Below, in pieces: positions 18,352-27,016 of a stretch of 64,000 nucleotides of DNA (its first letter is position 1; each line of letters opens with the position of its first letter). Made by a program: the position numbers and the translations under genes. Below the pieces are notes generated by a model. That model ran no database searches, was not told the DNA's origin, and was given only the letters and a program-made list of their open reading frames with translations. Source of the stretch: Bacteroides sp. AN502(2024) (GTDB lineage: Bacteria > Bacteroidota > Bacteroidia > Bacteroidales > Bacteroidaceae); contig NZ_JBGFSP010000003.1 in the NCBI RefSeq assembly GCF_041227145.1, forward strand, positions 1,116,001 through 1,180,000, read 5' to 3'.

Positions 18352-18359
18352 CAAAGATA
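18352..18359 (-). promoter_or_regulatory. Putative -7 element of the rhamnose operon
   Basis: The reverse strand reads TATCTTTG at 18352-18359, a consensus Bacteroides -7. No TTTG is present 19-21 nt upstream, which fits a promoter depending on an AraC-type activator. Confidence 0.55.
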
Positions 18360-18456
18360 GACGATTCCTTCCTCCCTTTGCTTATGTATTTTGATTGAAA
18401 GGATATACATTTTGACACAATTTTCATTTTCCGCATTTCATGATTCATTGTTGCAT

Positions 18457-18480
18457 CAGAAAGGACCTCATTCCTTTCTG
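18457..18480. promoter_or_regulatory. 9-bp inverted repeat between rhaB and the TPR regulator
   Basis: CAGAAAGGA (18457-18465) and TCCTTTCTG (18472-18480) are perfect complements with a 6-nt spacer. It sits about 100 bp upstream of the rhaB -7 element and 113 bp before the divergent regulator gene. It could be an activator site or a hairpin; no T-run follows on either strand. Confidence 0.4.
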
Positions 18481-18592
18481 TGCAAAACAAACAACAAAAT
18501 CAATCCTGACAAGCTTCTTAAATAAATATAATTTAGCAACGACCATATAAGTATTATGATATCCATAAATGTAATATATATAAAGACTAATT

Positions 18593-20503
18593 ATGAAAAA
18601 TGTCAAGCACCAATCCAAAGGACATAACAGATTGATATATTACCTCTGTTTATTTAATCTGATATTTATAACCTTTGCCTGCCAACAAATAAAAAATGGA
18701 GATTTACTTTTATCTACTGCAGATTCACTGATGTCCACCCACCCCGACAGCGCATTGCATCTACTGGAAAACATCTGCCTTTCAGAGATAAAAACACCTG
18801 CCCATAGAGCTAAATATGCCTTGTTGCTAACCCAAGCACAGGACAAGAACTACATCGCACCAACCACAGATTCATTAATACGTATAGCCACTGAATATTA
18901 TGATTCGATAGATAATGACATAGAAATGCAGGCAAAAGCCCATTATTATCTCGGAAGAGTGTATCAGGAATTAGGAAATAATCCTGCCACCATACGTGAA
19001 TTTCTCAAAGCAATGCCATTAGTGAAACAATCCAAAGACCACAAACTATTGTGCATGCTATATGGAAACCTTGGGTATGTATACTTCCAGCAAGATTTAC
19101 TGGACAAAGCGGATTCTCTTTATATATGCGAGGAAGAACTTCTCAAACAAAAGACAGACTCCGCCCATTTAGCAACGTTACTTGTACAACGAGCAGATAT
19201 TTGTATCATAAAAGGAAAGACATTTCATGGCAAAGCCGAAGAGTTGTTAAACCGGGCACTATCTATTGCTAAAAGACTGAACAATCCACATATAAAAATA
19301 GAGACCTTAGGTTCCCTAAGAATTCTTTATAACGAAATGGAAAAACCAGAAAAGGCAATTTCATGTATCAGACGTGAGCTTATATTACAAAAAGACACCG
19401 CTCAATCATATGGTACATATCTAAGTTTGAGCGATGCTTATCTCAGAAGCAATCAAAACGATTCGGCTGTTTACTATGCTCATAAAAGCCTATCATCTCC
19501 GAATTTTTATACTAAAGCCGGTGCTTGCATTATATTGGAAGATGTGGCACGAAAAAAAGGAGACTTTGCCGAAGCATTACGTTTCAGAGATGACTATGAA
19601 GCATACATGGATAGCACAAAACATATTGAACGTACAAAGGAAATTTTAGCAGTTGAAAAAGAAATCCTCCTTCAACAGAATGAGCAGAAACATAGAAGCA
19701 ATCTATCATTATACTTGTATTACATCTATATCGGGGGTGGTTTCATACTAATACTCATTGTCTTTTTTTCATACAAACGAATCAAATATCGTCAGAAAAC
19801 ACAAACACTAAAGTTGGAACAAGAATCTCTATTACAGACCATCTCCACACAATCCATCCAAATGAAAAAAGATATGGAGAATAAAGATGCCGAGATAGCA
19901 GAGTTGAAACAAAAATGTGATAAATATAATGGAGATAAACTAAAATTAAATCAACTGAATAGCTGCCTCAATGAATTATTAAAAGAAAAAGACAAGATCT
20001 GTATAGGTATGGAGGATGCTATCGCAGAGAAAGAGAAAGCGATAGAACAACTTATGCAACAAATACAAGTATCAGATGAAATAAAGCACAATATCCATTT
20101 AGCAGAGCAACTGACTAACATAAAAAAAGAAAAAAGTTACTTGTTCGACAGTTTATTAACAAGTCGGTCTGCCGCCTACAAGACTTTAATAACCATAAAA
20201 CAACATAATTATAGAAATCCGGATGCAAACGAAAAAGTACCGAATGAAATATGGGAAACATTGCTTTCGGAAATAGACCAATTAACACATGGATTTATCA
20301 AGCGATTGACAGGAAAGCACGAACGGCTATTGAAAGAAGATGTCTATTTCTGCTGTCTAGTTAAAATTGGCATGAAATATGCAGATATTGCGAATGTGTT
20401 CGGCTGCACTTCTAATGCTACATATAAAAGAAGAGATGCTATCATGAAAAGGATGAATGTAGAGACACCTATAAAATTTGAGATTCTGATTGAAGAGTTC
20501 TAA
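18593..20503 (+). CDS. Membrane-bound TPR sensor with C-terminal LuxR-like HTH
   Basis: A 636-residue one-component regulator. The N-terminal hydrophobic segment ends ITFAC30, so it may be a lipid-modified or uncleaved signal. Residues about 40-350 are tetratricopeptide repeats facing the periplasm. One membrane helix lies at about 373-395 (LYYIYIGGGFILILIVFF). A cytoplasmic coiled coil follows (about 400-505), then a C-terminal helix-turn-helix (about 575-630, KYADIANVFGCTSNATYKRR). This Bacteroides type presumably passes a periplasmic signal to DNA. Its 3' end is duplicated in damaged form before each downstream peptide locus (21055-21220 and 29164-29543), tying it to that cassette. The ligand and targets are unknown. 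Confidence 0.8.
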   Translation: MKNVKHQSKGHNRLIYYLCLFNLIFITFACQQIKNGDLLLSTADSLMSTHPDSALHLLENICLSEIKTPAHRAKYALLLTQAQDKNYIAPTTDSLIRIATEYYDSIDNDIEMQAKAHYYLGRVYQELGNNPATIREFLKAMPLVKQSKDHKLLCMLYGNLGYVYFQQDLLDKADSLYICEEELLKQKTDSAHLATLLVQRADICIIKGKTFHGKAEELLNRALSIAKRLNNPHIKIETLGSLRILYNEMEKPEKAISCIRRELILQKDTAQSYGTYLSLSDAYLRSNQNDSAVYYAHKSLSSPNFYTKAGACIILEDVARKKGDFAEALRFRDDYEAYMDSTKHIERTKEILAVEKEILLQQNEQKHRSNLSLYLYYIYIGGGFILILIVFFSYKRIKYRQKTQTLKLEQESLLQTISTQSIQMKKDMENKDAEIAELKQKCDKYNGDKLKLNQLNSCLNELLKEKDKICIGMEDAIAEKEKAIEQLMQQIQVSDEIKHNIHLAEQLTNIKKEKSYLFDSLLTSRSAAYKTLITIKQHNYRNPDANEKVPNEIWETLLSEIDQLTHGFIKRLTGKHERLLKEDVYFCCLVKIGMKYADIANVFGCTSNATYKRRDAIMKRMNVETPIKFEILIEEF

Positions 20504-20509
20504 TTGTAA

Positions 20510-20760
20510 CATTTAACGTGAAATAACTTCAAAACAAATTAGGTTGCCTGTCCTTGACGAACTCTCTATGTCAATGGCTGGCTTCTTCTCGAAGCAGCAA
20601 TACACCGCGATAGCAGAAAGTGCATTTGCGATAAAGCTGTTGAAAGACCGATGCCTAGAGTGCTCTATTCGTACGATATTCTTCAATTCATCATTCCCTT
20701 GTCATTGATTATCAGGTGCAGTTTGAATCCGAAGAACCGATTGTAATGGATGAGATCCTG
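20510..20760 (-). pseudogene. IS982-family transposase remnant (C-terminal)
   Basis: The reverse strand encodes NRFFGFKLHLIINDKG and, after a frame change, RIEHSRHRSFNSFIANAL followed by YCCFEKKPAID. These are C-terminal segments of an IS982-family transposase. There is an in-frame stop and a deletion between the two parts, and the N-terminal half is absent. The remnant separates the intact regulator from its truncated copy. An N-terminal IS982 fragment occurs separately at 58 kb. Confidence 0.7.
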
Positions 20761-20850
20761 TTGAGGCAGTTCGATAGAAGATGATTCCCGCGTGCATTTT
20801 TAATTGGGACAATTGCCTGTCAGGATGCTGTCCGTTAGGCAATTTTATTT

Positions 20851-20938
20851 CGTATAACTATAGTGTACTTTGCGTATGACTATAGTTATACGCAAGGGAG
20901 ACTATAGTTATCCTTGCGGAACACTATAGTCATACGAA
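20851..20938. repeat. Palindrome array A4, four ACTATAGT units at 22 bp
   Basis: The palindrome ACTATAGT occurs at 20857, 20879, 20901 and 20923, exactly 22 bp apart. Flanks extend the dyads in some units (GCGTAT...ATACGC around the second, CAAGG...CCTTG around the third). Unit flanks vary and the centre is constant. It lies between the IS982 remnant and the damaged regulator tail. Confidence 0.8.
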
Positions 20939-21054
20939 GTCAGAATAGGCAAAGCGATGAATCCGATTAGGCAATCAAAGGAAACCGGATTGAATAAATC
21001 CGGAGAACTGATTTGCTTATGCGTATATGGTAATGTGTAATGCAAACCGCCATT

Positions 21055-21220
21055 GATATGGTATATATCTAAGTATGGGCGATGCTTATCGTAGAAGCAA
21101 TCAAAACGATTCGGCTGTACTTCCAATGCTACATATAAAAGAAGAGATGCTATCATGAAAAGGATGAATATAGAGACATCTATAAAATTTGAGATTCTGA
21201 TTGAAGATTCCCAATTGTAA
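21055..21220 (+). pseudogene. Truncated copy of the TPR regulator tail (copy 2)
   Basis: The DNA repeats two separate parts of the 18593-20503 gene: the bases around 19411-19470 (GATGCTTATC ... AATCAAAACGATTCGGCTGT) joined directly to the last 95 bp or so (TCCAATGCTACATATAAAAG ... stop). About 900 bp are missing at the join. It is not a gene any more. It directly precedes the promoter of the peptide cassette, so the duplicated unit includes regulator end plus promoter. Confidence 0.75.
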
Positions 21221-21223
21221 TTC

Positions 21224-21257
21224 ATTGATTTTCAACACAAATCAATTTGTTAATTAA
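21224..21257 (+). promoter_or_regulatory. Conserved inverted repeat upstream of the peptide cassette
   Basis: ATTGATTT (21224-21231) and AAATCAAT (21239-21246), 7-nt spacer, then TTTGTTAATTAA. The same arrangement recurs at 29553-29586 before the second, damaged cassette, whereas the surrounding sequence has diverged. It is the best candidate for an operator of the TPR/HTH regulator. No consensus -7 follows at the right distance. Confidence 0.5.
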
Positions 21258-21346
21258 GTTTTAACAAAATACTACACAAACTAAATCAATACTAACCCAT
21301 AAGTTTACAGCATCAAAAATAAAAACCGAATTTAAATTGAGAACAC

Positions 21347-21715
21347 ATGAAAAAGGACCTGTTTACTCTTTTACTATGTAGTATGCTATTCGCACAATTA
21401 CCGGGTTTTGCCAATAGCGATTCAACACGCAAAACTGTTATAATACGTGGTTCGGAACAACATTCTGCACAACGTAGTCCATTCCCGGCACAAGTATTTC
21501 TCATGGATCATTTATTAACGGCCGAGTCACTAGACTTCGAATCCGATTTTAAAATAACCATAACGAATATGTCGACAGGCGAAGTTGTGCATGAGCAAAC
21601 TTATAATGCTAGTACTAAGCATACAACTATTGATTTAGGCACAGAAGAAACCGGAGAATACCAAATTGAACTGTCGTCAACAAACTGGCAACTCTACGGA
21701 AATTTTGACTTATGA
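21347..21715 (+). CDS. Small exported DUF3244-like protein
   Basis: A 122-residue protein with a signal peptide (1-22, cleavage after FAN) and a single beta-sandwich-like region (SDFKITITNMSTGEVVHEQTY ... EETGEYQIELSS) of the DUF3244 type found in Bacteroides. It has no catalytic motif. Its stop overlaps the start of the radical SAM gene (ATGA at 21712-21715), so the two are translationally coupled. It is the first gene of the peptide operon and may be a periplasmic accessory or a partner of the sensor. Such proteins often lie beside TPR/HTH regulators; its role is unknown. Confidence 0.72.
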   Translation: MKKDLFTLLLCSMLFAQLPGFANSDSTRKTVIIRGSEQHSAQRSPFPAQVFLMDHLLTAESLDFESDFKITITNMSTGEVVHEQTYNASTKHTTIDLGTEETGEYQIELSSTNWQLYGNFDL

Positions 21716-23085
21716 AAATACTACGTAATTCTTCATACATTATAGATGTAAAATTGGAGGACACCGATAAGTACATGCTACTTCATGGCTATACAGGAGC
21801 AATCGATGTTGTAAGCAAACACATTATGTCCTTTCTGAAAAACACCAATAACGGCTTTACTGAGGAGGAATGTCCTTTATCGAGAGATACAATCTCGGCA
21901 CTGAAAAAACGAGGTTATATCACCACCAAAAGCCAAGAAGAGGAATATGCATACGTAGAAAGGCTGGCTGAAGCATTGCACCGTAAAGAGAAAATTCTAA
22001 ATACAGTTTTCATTTTCGTCATAACCTATAACTGTAATTTCAGATGCCCATATTGTTTTGAAGCAGGACTGCATAATGATTCTATCAGGAATGTTTTCAC
22101 CAAAGAAATGGCAGACAAAGCCTATCAAGCAATTTTAAAAATAGAACCACGCGAACAGTTACGGGCAAAGAATATTACTCTATATGGTGGAGAACCTTTA
22201 TTGAAAGAAAATAAAGAGGTGATAGAATATATTGTTCTCAAAGGGAAAGAATTAGGTTTTCAATTCAATGCCGTAACAAATGGATATGATTTAGACGCAT
22301 ATAAAGAATTATTGTCTCCTGATTTAATCAGCCATGTACAAATAACTATTGATGGGATGAAAGAACTTCATAACACAAAAAGAGTACACTACAAAGACTA
22401 TAATACATTTGACAAAATTATATCTAATATTGGAATAGCTTTAAAACAAGGCACGGGAGTGACTATTAGAGTTAATACAGACAGAAACAATTTTGATGAT
22501 TTACAACAATTAAAAGCATTATTCGACAAATTAGGTTATTCACAATACGAAAACTTCAAGTTAAATTCAGCATTATTACGCGGATATGACAGTGAGGGGC
22601 AACACACAAAGAATATCCCTTCCAATATGTTTTCTCAACGAGAATTTATGGAAAAGCATAAAAAACTTAAATTTAATTATGGCTGTCAAGACTATGGTGT
22701 ATCTTATAAAATTTATTCATCCATAGTCAATAACAAACCACTCGAATTTCGTTCTATATTCTGCAAATCCCAATCAAATGAATATGTTTTAGACCCGTTC
22801 GGCAAAATATTTCCTTGTTGGGAGGTTGTTGGAAAAGCAGAGTCTCAATTAGGGGATTACTTGAATGATAAAATACAATGGAATAAAAAGATATTCAATC
22901 AATGGAGAGGTTATAACATCAATAGTTCTCTTATGTGTAAACATTGTAAATATGCATTATTATGTGGCGGAGGATGTCCGGCTCATTCTTTCAGTAATCC
23001 GACAGAATGTAGCCAATTTCCAACAGTTATTAATTATGCTGTCAACAGGGCTTTTCGAAAAGTAAACAACATAAGTATTAATTAA
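21712..23085 (+). CDS. Radical SAM/SPASM peptide maturase
   Basis: A 457-residue enzyme that should modify the neighbouring precursor peptide. The N-terminal 80 residues resemble a PqqD-like peptide recognition element. The radical SAM cluster motif is C108-NFR-C112-PY-C115. The C-terminal SPASM region has DPFGKIFPCWEVVG and then C409-KH-C412-KYALL-C418-GGG-C422, ligands for auxiliary iron-sulfur clusters, as in anSME, PqqE and sactipeptide or ranthipeptide synthases. The gene order maturase-precursor with only 13 bp between makes the substrate nearly certain. The bond formed (thioether, C-C or epimerisation) cannot be predicted. It is not a sulfatase-activating enzyme, because of the recognition domain and context. 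Confidence 0.88.
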   Translation: MKILRNSSYIIDVKLEDTDKYMLLHGYTGAIDVVSKHIMSFLKNTNNGFTEEECPLSRDTISALKKRGYITTKSQEEEYAYVERLAEALHRKEKILNTVFIFVITYNCNFRCPYCFEAGLHNDSIRNVFTKEMADKAYQAILKIEPREQLRAKNITLYGGEPLLKENKEVIEYIVLKGKELGFQFNAVTNGYDLDAYKELLSPDLISHVQITIDGMKELHNTKRVHYKDYNTFDKIISNIGIALKQGTGVTIRVNTDRNNFDDLQQLKALFDKLGYSQYENFKLNSALLRGYDSEGQHTKNIPSNMFSQREFMEKHKKLKFNYGCQDYGVSYKIYSSIVNNKPLEFRSIFCKSQSNEYVLDPFGKIFPCWEVVGKAESQLGDYLNDKIQWNKKIFNQWRGYNINSSLMCKHCKYALLCGGGCPAHSFSNPTECSQFPTVINYAVNRAFRKVNNISIN

Positions 23086-23098
23086 ATTTATTTCAACA

Positions 23099-23326
23099 AT
23101 GGAAAACAAAAAAACATCTAAAGGAATAGATTCTGAAGAATTTACTCCTATGAATACAGAACTTTCAGAGTTCTTTGTAGAAGAATTGGAACAGAGACTG
23201 GAAACCGACCCGCTAATTGCAGGTGGATTGCTGGATTTGTTCTCCATGACAGAAGAGCAAATCGGAACAAACCCACTTGGCTCTGACTATTGTGGAGTTT
23301 ACTCCGTATGCGACAGTTATTGGTAA
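23099..23326 (+). CDS. RiPP precursor peptide (candidate natural product)
   Basis: A 75-residue peptide with no signal sequence. Residues 1-50 form an acidic helical leader (TELSEFFVEELEQRLETD, then PLIAGGLLDLF). The last 20 residues are unlike the leader: Gly, Asn and Asp, two Cys (65 and 71) and aromatic residues, ending DYCGVYSVCDSYW. This is the layout of a leader-core peptide; the Cys and ring-bearing side chains are natural targets of the adjacent radical SAM enzyme. The Ala-Gly-Gly at 41-43 or a site nearer residue 57 could be the cleavage point. A 12-bp hairpin follows the stop. I recognise a general resemblance to Bacteroidales natural-product precursors but not the exact family. Confidence 0.8.
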   Translation: MENKKTSKGIDSEEFTPMNTELSEFFVEELEQRLETDPLIAGGLLDLFSMTEEQIGTNPLGSDYCGVYSVCDSYW

Positions 23327-23350
23327 TCAACAGCTCATGCTTTTTTATGT

Positions 23351-23378
23351 GGATAAGTGCTTGATTAAGCACTTATCC
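23351..23378 (+). terminator. 12-bp perfect hairpin after the precursor gene
   Basis: GGATAAGTGCTT (23351-23362) pairs with AAGCACTTATCC (23367-23378) around GATT. There is no T-run downstream. It may stabilise the precursor mRNA or partly block transcription into the beta-barrel gene, giving more precursor than export protein. Confidence 0.6.
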
Positions 23379-23386
23379 ATACAAAA

Positions 23387-23394
23387 TATCTTTG
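23387..23394 (+). promoter_or_regulatory. Possible internal -7 element before the beta-barrel gene
   Basis: TATCTTTG matches the Bacteroides -7 consensus. It lies between the hairpin and the outer-membrane gene, but the -33 region is weak. Confidence 0.35.
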
Positions 23395-23423
23395 CCGAAC
23401 TTAATAATATACCAACTGGAAGT

Positions 23424-23456
23424 ATGAGCATATCTGCCATATTGAAGGTCTATTGA
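23424..23456 (+). pseudogene. Remnant of a beta-barrel gene 3' end
   Basis: Reads SMSISAILKVY then stop. The intact barrel genes end SAILKAY and NSGILKAY, and the DNA (TCTGCCATATTGAAG) matches the 3' end of the 23506 gene at 25779-25793. It suggests another barrel gene once lay here and was deleted or recombined. Confidence 0.5.
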
Positions 23457-23505
23457 TTTAAAGACAATAATATTAACCAAGAGTTTTACTAATTACCAAA
23501 AAACA

Positions 23506-25803
23506 ATGAAGGCATTAATTTTCGTTAGCTTCATATTATTCTCACTTTCAAACATCCAAGCGAAAGATTTTACTTTGCAAGGACGAGTTATTGACACCGA
23601 TAAGAACATTATAGTTGGGGCTACGATTCAATGTCTTCAACATGACTCAATTTTTATCAATGGAGGCACAAGCGATGAAAAAGGAAATTTTAGCATCTCA
23701 CTCCCTCATCAAGGAGACTACAAACTAAGGATTAGTTATATAGGATACGAGACAAACACCTCATTTTTGGAAAACATACAAAATAATATGAATGTAGGAG
23801 ATATTATACTGACAAGCACTTCTATTAATCTTAATGAAGTAGCAATTACTGCACGTCAAGTAGTTCGTACAACAGATAAGTTAACCATATTTCCCACCAA
23901 ACAACAATTACGCCATTCTGTAGGAGGTTATGAGGCTCTGGCACATTTACTAATCCCCACATTAGATGTTGACCCATTAAAAAAAAATATCTCCATGAAA
24001 GAAGGCACTGTTGTAACATGCATAAATGGCAGACAAGCAACTAATACAGAAATAAACAACATAAACTCTGGAAGTATCCTACGTATAGACTTCTATGACC
24101 ATGGACATCCAGAACATCCTGACGCATATGCAGTAATAGACTATATCCTTAAACAACAAGATACAGGAGGTACGATTGCCGCCAACGGTGAACAACACCT
24201 AAACAAGCCTACCGGCAACTATGACATAAACGGGCAGTTCTTAAAAAAAAATTCAGAAGTGACTTTTTATATAAGTGATGCATATAACAACTTCAATGCA
24301 AAAGAAGGAAACTATTCAAAAACTTTATTCATCTATCCCGAGGCTGTTCTTGAAAGAAAAAGCATAGCTCTTCCATCCAAACAATGGAGCAACACTTTAA
24401 GTTCCTACCTAAATTATAGCCACAAAACTTCTAAAAATATTTTTTACGCCGCTTTGCGCTACAACACAGGGAAGACATGTGATACAAACAACAGTATTCA
24501 AGAGTACAATAATCTGAACAGTTCACTTAATGTACGTGATTTTTCCAAAACAAGCAATATAAATCCCGGCATTGAACTATCCTACAACGGTAAGTTTCAT
24601 CGAAAACAAACATTCAAAATCACTCTTTCATCCGACTATAACCACAATGAATATGCACGCGAATATTCGGAACTGGCGTCTTCTACATCTTCCATTACAT
24701 CCAAAACAAAAGAAGACTATTTTTTCCTGAAAATTCTTGCTATTTATACAAAAACATTCAAAAACAACGGGACTCTTAGCAGTGTATTTATTCATTATCA
24801 AAACAATTCTCACACCAATCAACGTGCTAATGAAATGACAAATACAGAAGACTATCTTCACTACAACGGAACCGCTTTATATATAGCCTACCAACAAAAC
24901 ATCCAAAAGATGTCTTTCCGCTTCAAATGGGGGAACAGTCTGGAAATACACAAAAGCAAAAACAACTCCAAGATACAAAAACTATTATTATATCCAGAGA
25001 TTAACCTTAACTATCAGAGCACGTCCAACCAAAACTGGCAATTTACCGCACGTTATCTTACTGAAACTCCACAAATGGCATGGTTGACGAATACCGAACA
25101 GCAAATCGATCCTTTACAAACTCGCCAAGGAAATCCAAACTTAAAAAACCGCAGTATATTGGAAACCTTTATCTCTTATTCGATTGATACAAAATGGATG
25201 ACTTTAATACCACGAATGGAATACAGTCCTTTGTTTAATGATTTCTACGAATCTGTCAACAGAAACAATGACACTTTTATTCATTCATACCAAACAGGTG
25301 GTACATTGCAATACATCTGCCCTGACTTAACATTAAACATTAAGTTAGTACCGCAAATACTCACATTAAACATAAATACAGGATGGGAAAAAATATGGTA
25401 TAAGACGTGGGAAAAGAACAAAATTACTAACTGGAAATACAATGCAAAGTTCTTATTCATTTATAAAAACTTCATGGCATCAGCAAACATCAACGCTCCG
25501 AGAAAGGATATTATATTGGGAATGGTCCAAAAGATTCCATTTAGCTACCGTATTAATTTGGGATATACTCATCGTAACCTAAATATACAATTAAACACCA
25601 GAAATCCATTCTCACGTTTTACCAAACAAACAGACTTATATAGTCCGAATTATAGCAACCATACCGACTCATACATTCCCAAAGCTGAAGACCACGTGTT
25701 TTACATAAAAGCTAATTATCGTTTTAACTTTGGGAGGAAGCATAACTTTTCTCAACCCAATATAGAAAACACAACCAAATCTGCCATATTGAAAGCATAT
25801 TGA
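23506..25803 (+). CDS. Outer-membrane beta-barrel protein of the peptide cassette
   Basis: 765 residues. A signal peptide (1-19) is followed by a carboxypeptidase-regulatory-like beta domain (about 24-110, LQGRVIDTDKNIIVGATI), a plug-like segment (about 125-225, LTIFPTKQQLRHSVGGYEAL) and a long beta-barrel rich in alternating aromatic strands, ending in LKAY. It is a TonB-receptor-like protein without an obvious SusD partner. In this operon it may carry the modified peptide across the outer membrane or be its receptor or immunity protein; this is inferred from position. A paralogue of nearly the same length lies at 29740-33387. Its base composition is AT-rich like the rest of the island. Confidence 0.75.
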   Translation: MKALIFVSFILFSLSNIQAKDFTLQGRVIDTDKNIIVGATIQCLQHDSIFINGGTSDEKGNFSISLPHQGDYKLRISYIGYETNTSFLENIQNNMNVGDIILTSTSINLNEVAITARQVVRTTDKLTIFPTKQQLRHSVGGYEALAHLLIPTLDVDPLKKNISMKEGTVVTCINGRQATNTEINNINSGSILRIDFYDHGHPEHPDAYAVIDYILKQQDTGGTIAANGEQHLNKPTGNYDINGQFLKKNSEVTFYISDAYNNFNAKEGNYSKTLFIYPEAVLERKSIALPSKQWSNTLSSYLNYSHKTSKNIFYAALRYNTGKTCDTNNSIQEYNNLNSSLNVRDFSKTSNINPGIELSYNGKFHRKQTFKITLSSDYNHNEYAREYSELASSTSSITSKTKEDYFFLKILAIYTKTFKNNGTLSSVFIHYQNNSHTNQRANEMTNTEDYLHYNGTALYIAYQQNIQKMSFRFKWGNSLEIHKSKNNSKIQKLLLYPEINLNYQSTSNQNWQFTARYLTETPQMAWLTNTEQQIDPLQTRQGNPNLKNRSILETFISYSIDTKWMTLIPRMEYSPLFNDFYESVNRNNDTFIHSYQTGGTLQYICPDLTLNIKLVPQILTLNINTGWEKIWYKTWEKNKITNWKYNAKFLFIYKNFMASANINAPRKDIILGMVQKIPFSYRINLGYTHRNLNIQLNTRNPFSRFTKQTDLYSPNYSNHTDSYIPKAEDHVFYIKANYRFNFGRKHNFSQPNIENTTKSAILKAY

Positions 25804-25828
25804 CTATAAAAAAGAAAGGAGATTATTT

Positions 25829-27016
25829 ATGAATTTCGAAATCATCAAAAAAATATCAGTATGTGAATTTTCAACATCCTCTGCCAATCAGTCTTACCTA
25901 GTGCATTATAAAAATAGGTTCTTTGAAGTAAGCCGGGTGATGGCTTTGCTGATTGAAGTTATAAAAAGAAGCAATACACAAGAAGAAGCTGTACACTCAT
26001 TTATTCAATCAACTGATGGGAAATATACAGAAAAGTCTGTTATAGAAATAATAAATAAGTTTATAAATAAGCTGGAAGGGACGCCAAGTAACAAAAAAAC
26101 TTTTTTGCTCAATAAAGAATTAATCCCATCACATGTCATAAGCAAATGCACACCATTTTTCAGTGTCTTATTTGAAAAGAAGATTATGGTTTCCGTTTTA
26201 TGTATTTTATTGGGAATGGAAGGTTATTTTATGGCTACTTCTTTATCAGTTTTAAATATGCCTGCCATCGACCTGTACACAATATGCGGATTATTCTTGT
26301 TTTTCATTCTGTCTTCTTTATTCCATGAATTAGGACACGCCTCTGCCTGCCAATTTTACAACATACAACATGGTGGAATCGGCTTTGGATTATATTTGAA
26401 TTTTCCGGTCTTTTATACAGATGTTTCCAATACGTGGACTCTATCCCGCCCCAAAAGATGTATCATAAATGTTGCAGGAGTTTACTTTCAGATACTACTA
26501 CTTATACCATTGTTGACAATCTATTTCTACACGCAAAACAACATTCTAAAATATATCATTATCATGACAAATATTAATTTCATAATCACACTTAACCCAT
26601 TCTTCAAGTTTGATGGTTACTGGTTGATGACAGACTTGCTAGGAGTTGCCAACTTGCGAAAAAAGTGCGGAGAATATATCATTTATTTATTGAAAAAACT
26701 GAAAAGAAAAGATACCAATCCAAAGCCTTACCTTTTCTCTCTTAGAAAACGGGAAAAAACGGTGATGATCATCTATACCTGTCTGGTTAATCTCTTTTTC
26801 GGCTACTACTTCTTATACGTGTTACCGACCTTTCTTATCAAATTTTGCAAGTCATTTCCCGAAGCATTCGGAAGTTTTATCACAGAGTTGGCAAATCATC
26901 AGGTTCCGGACTTTTATAACTTGCAAAAGATGGCAACTCAAATCTTCTTTCTTATGTTGACTATCTATCTGCTATATCGTTCGTTTTCACCATTGTTCAG
27001 AAAGAGAAGAAAATGA
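25829..27016 (+). CDS. PqqD-domain fused M50 membrane metalloprotease
   Basis: 395 residues. Residues 1-85 resemble a PqqD-type peptide recognition domain. A multi-helix membrane part follows. The zinc site is H166-ELG-H170 in SSLFHELGHAS, with a second conserved motif NPFFKFDGYW (Asp262), which together define site-2-protease (M50) enzymes. At least six hydrophobic segments are visible. A peptide-binding domain fused to an intramembrane protease suggests that it binds the modified precursor, removes the leader, and perhaps helps export. The stop overlaps the start of the next gene (ATGA at 27013-27016), so both products are made together. Confidence 0.82.
   Translation: MNFEIIKKISVCEFSTSSANQSYLVHYKNRFFEVSRVMALLIEVIKRSNTQEEAVHSFIQSTDGKYTEKSVIEIINKFINKLEGTPSNKKTFLLNKELIPSHVISKCTPFFSVLFEKKIMVSVLCILLGMEGYFMATSLSVLNMPAIDLYTICGLFLFFILSSLFHELGHASACQFYNIQHGGIGFGLYLNFPVFYTDVSNTWTLSRPKRCIINVAGVYFQILLLIPLLTIYFYTQNNILKYIIIMTNINFIITLNPFFKFDGYWLMTDLLGVANLRKKCGEYIIYLLKKLKRKDTNPKPYLFSLRKREKTVMIIYTCLVNLFFGYYFLYVLPTFLIKFCKSFPEAFGSFITELANHQVPDFYNLQKMATQIFFLMLTIYLLYRSFSPLFRKRRK

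Noticed and set aside
20908..21225. 105-codon minus-strand ORF
   Set aside because: It runs antisense to a copy of the regulator tail and array A4; no family and no promoter.
21712..23085. Sulfatase-maturing enzyme (anSME) for the sulfatase at 1457
   Set aside because: The N-terminal recognition-like domain and immediate precursor neighbour indicate a peptide maturase; the sulfatase is 19 kb away.
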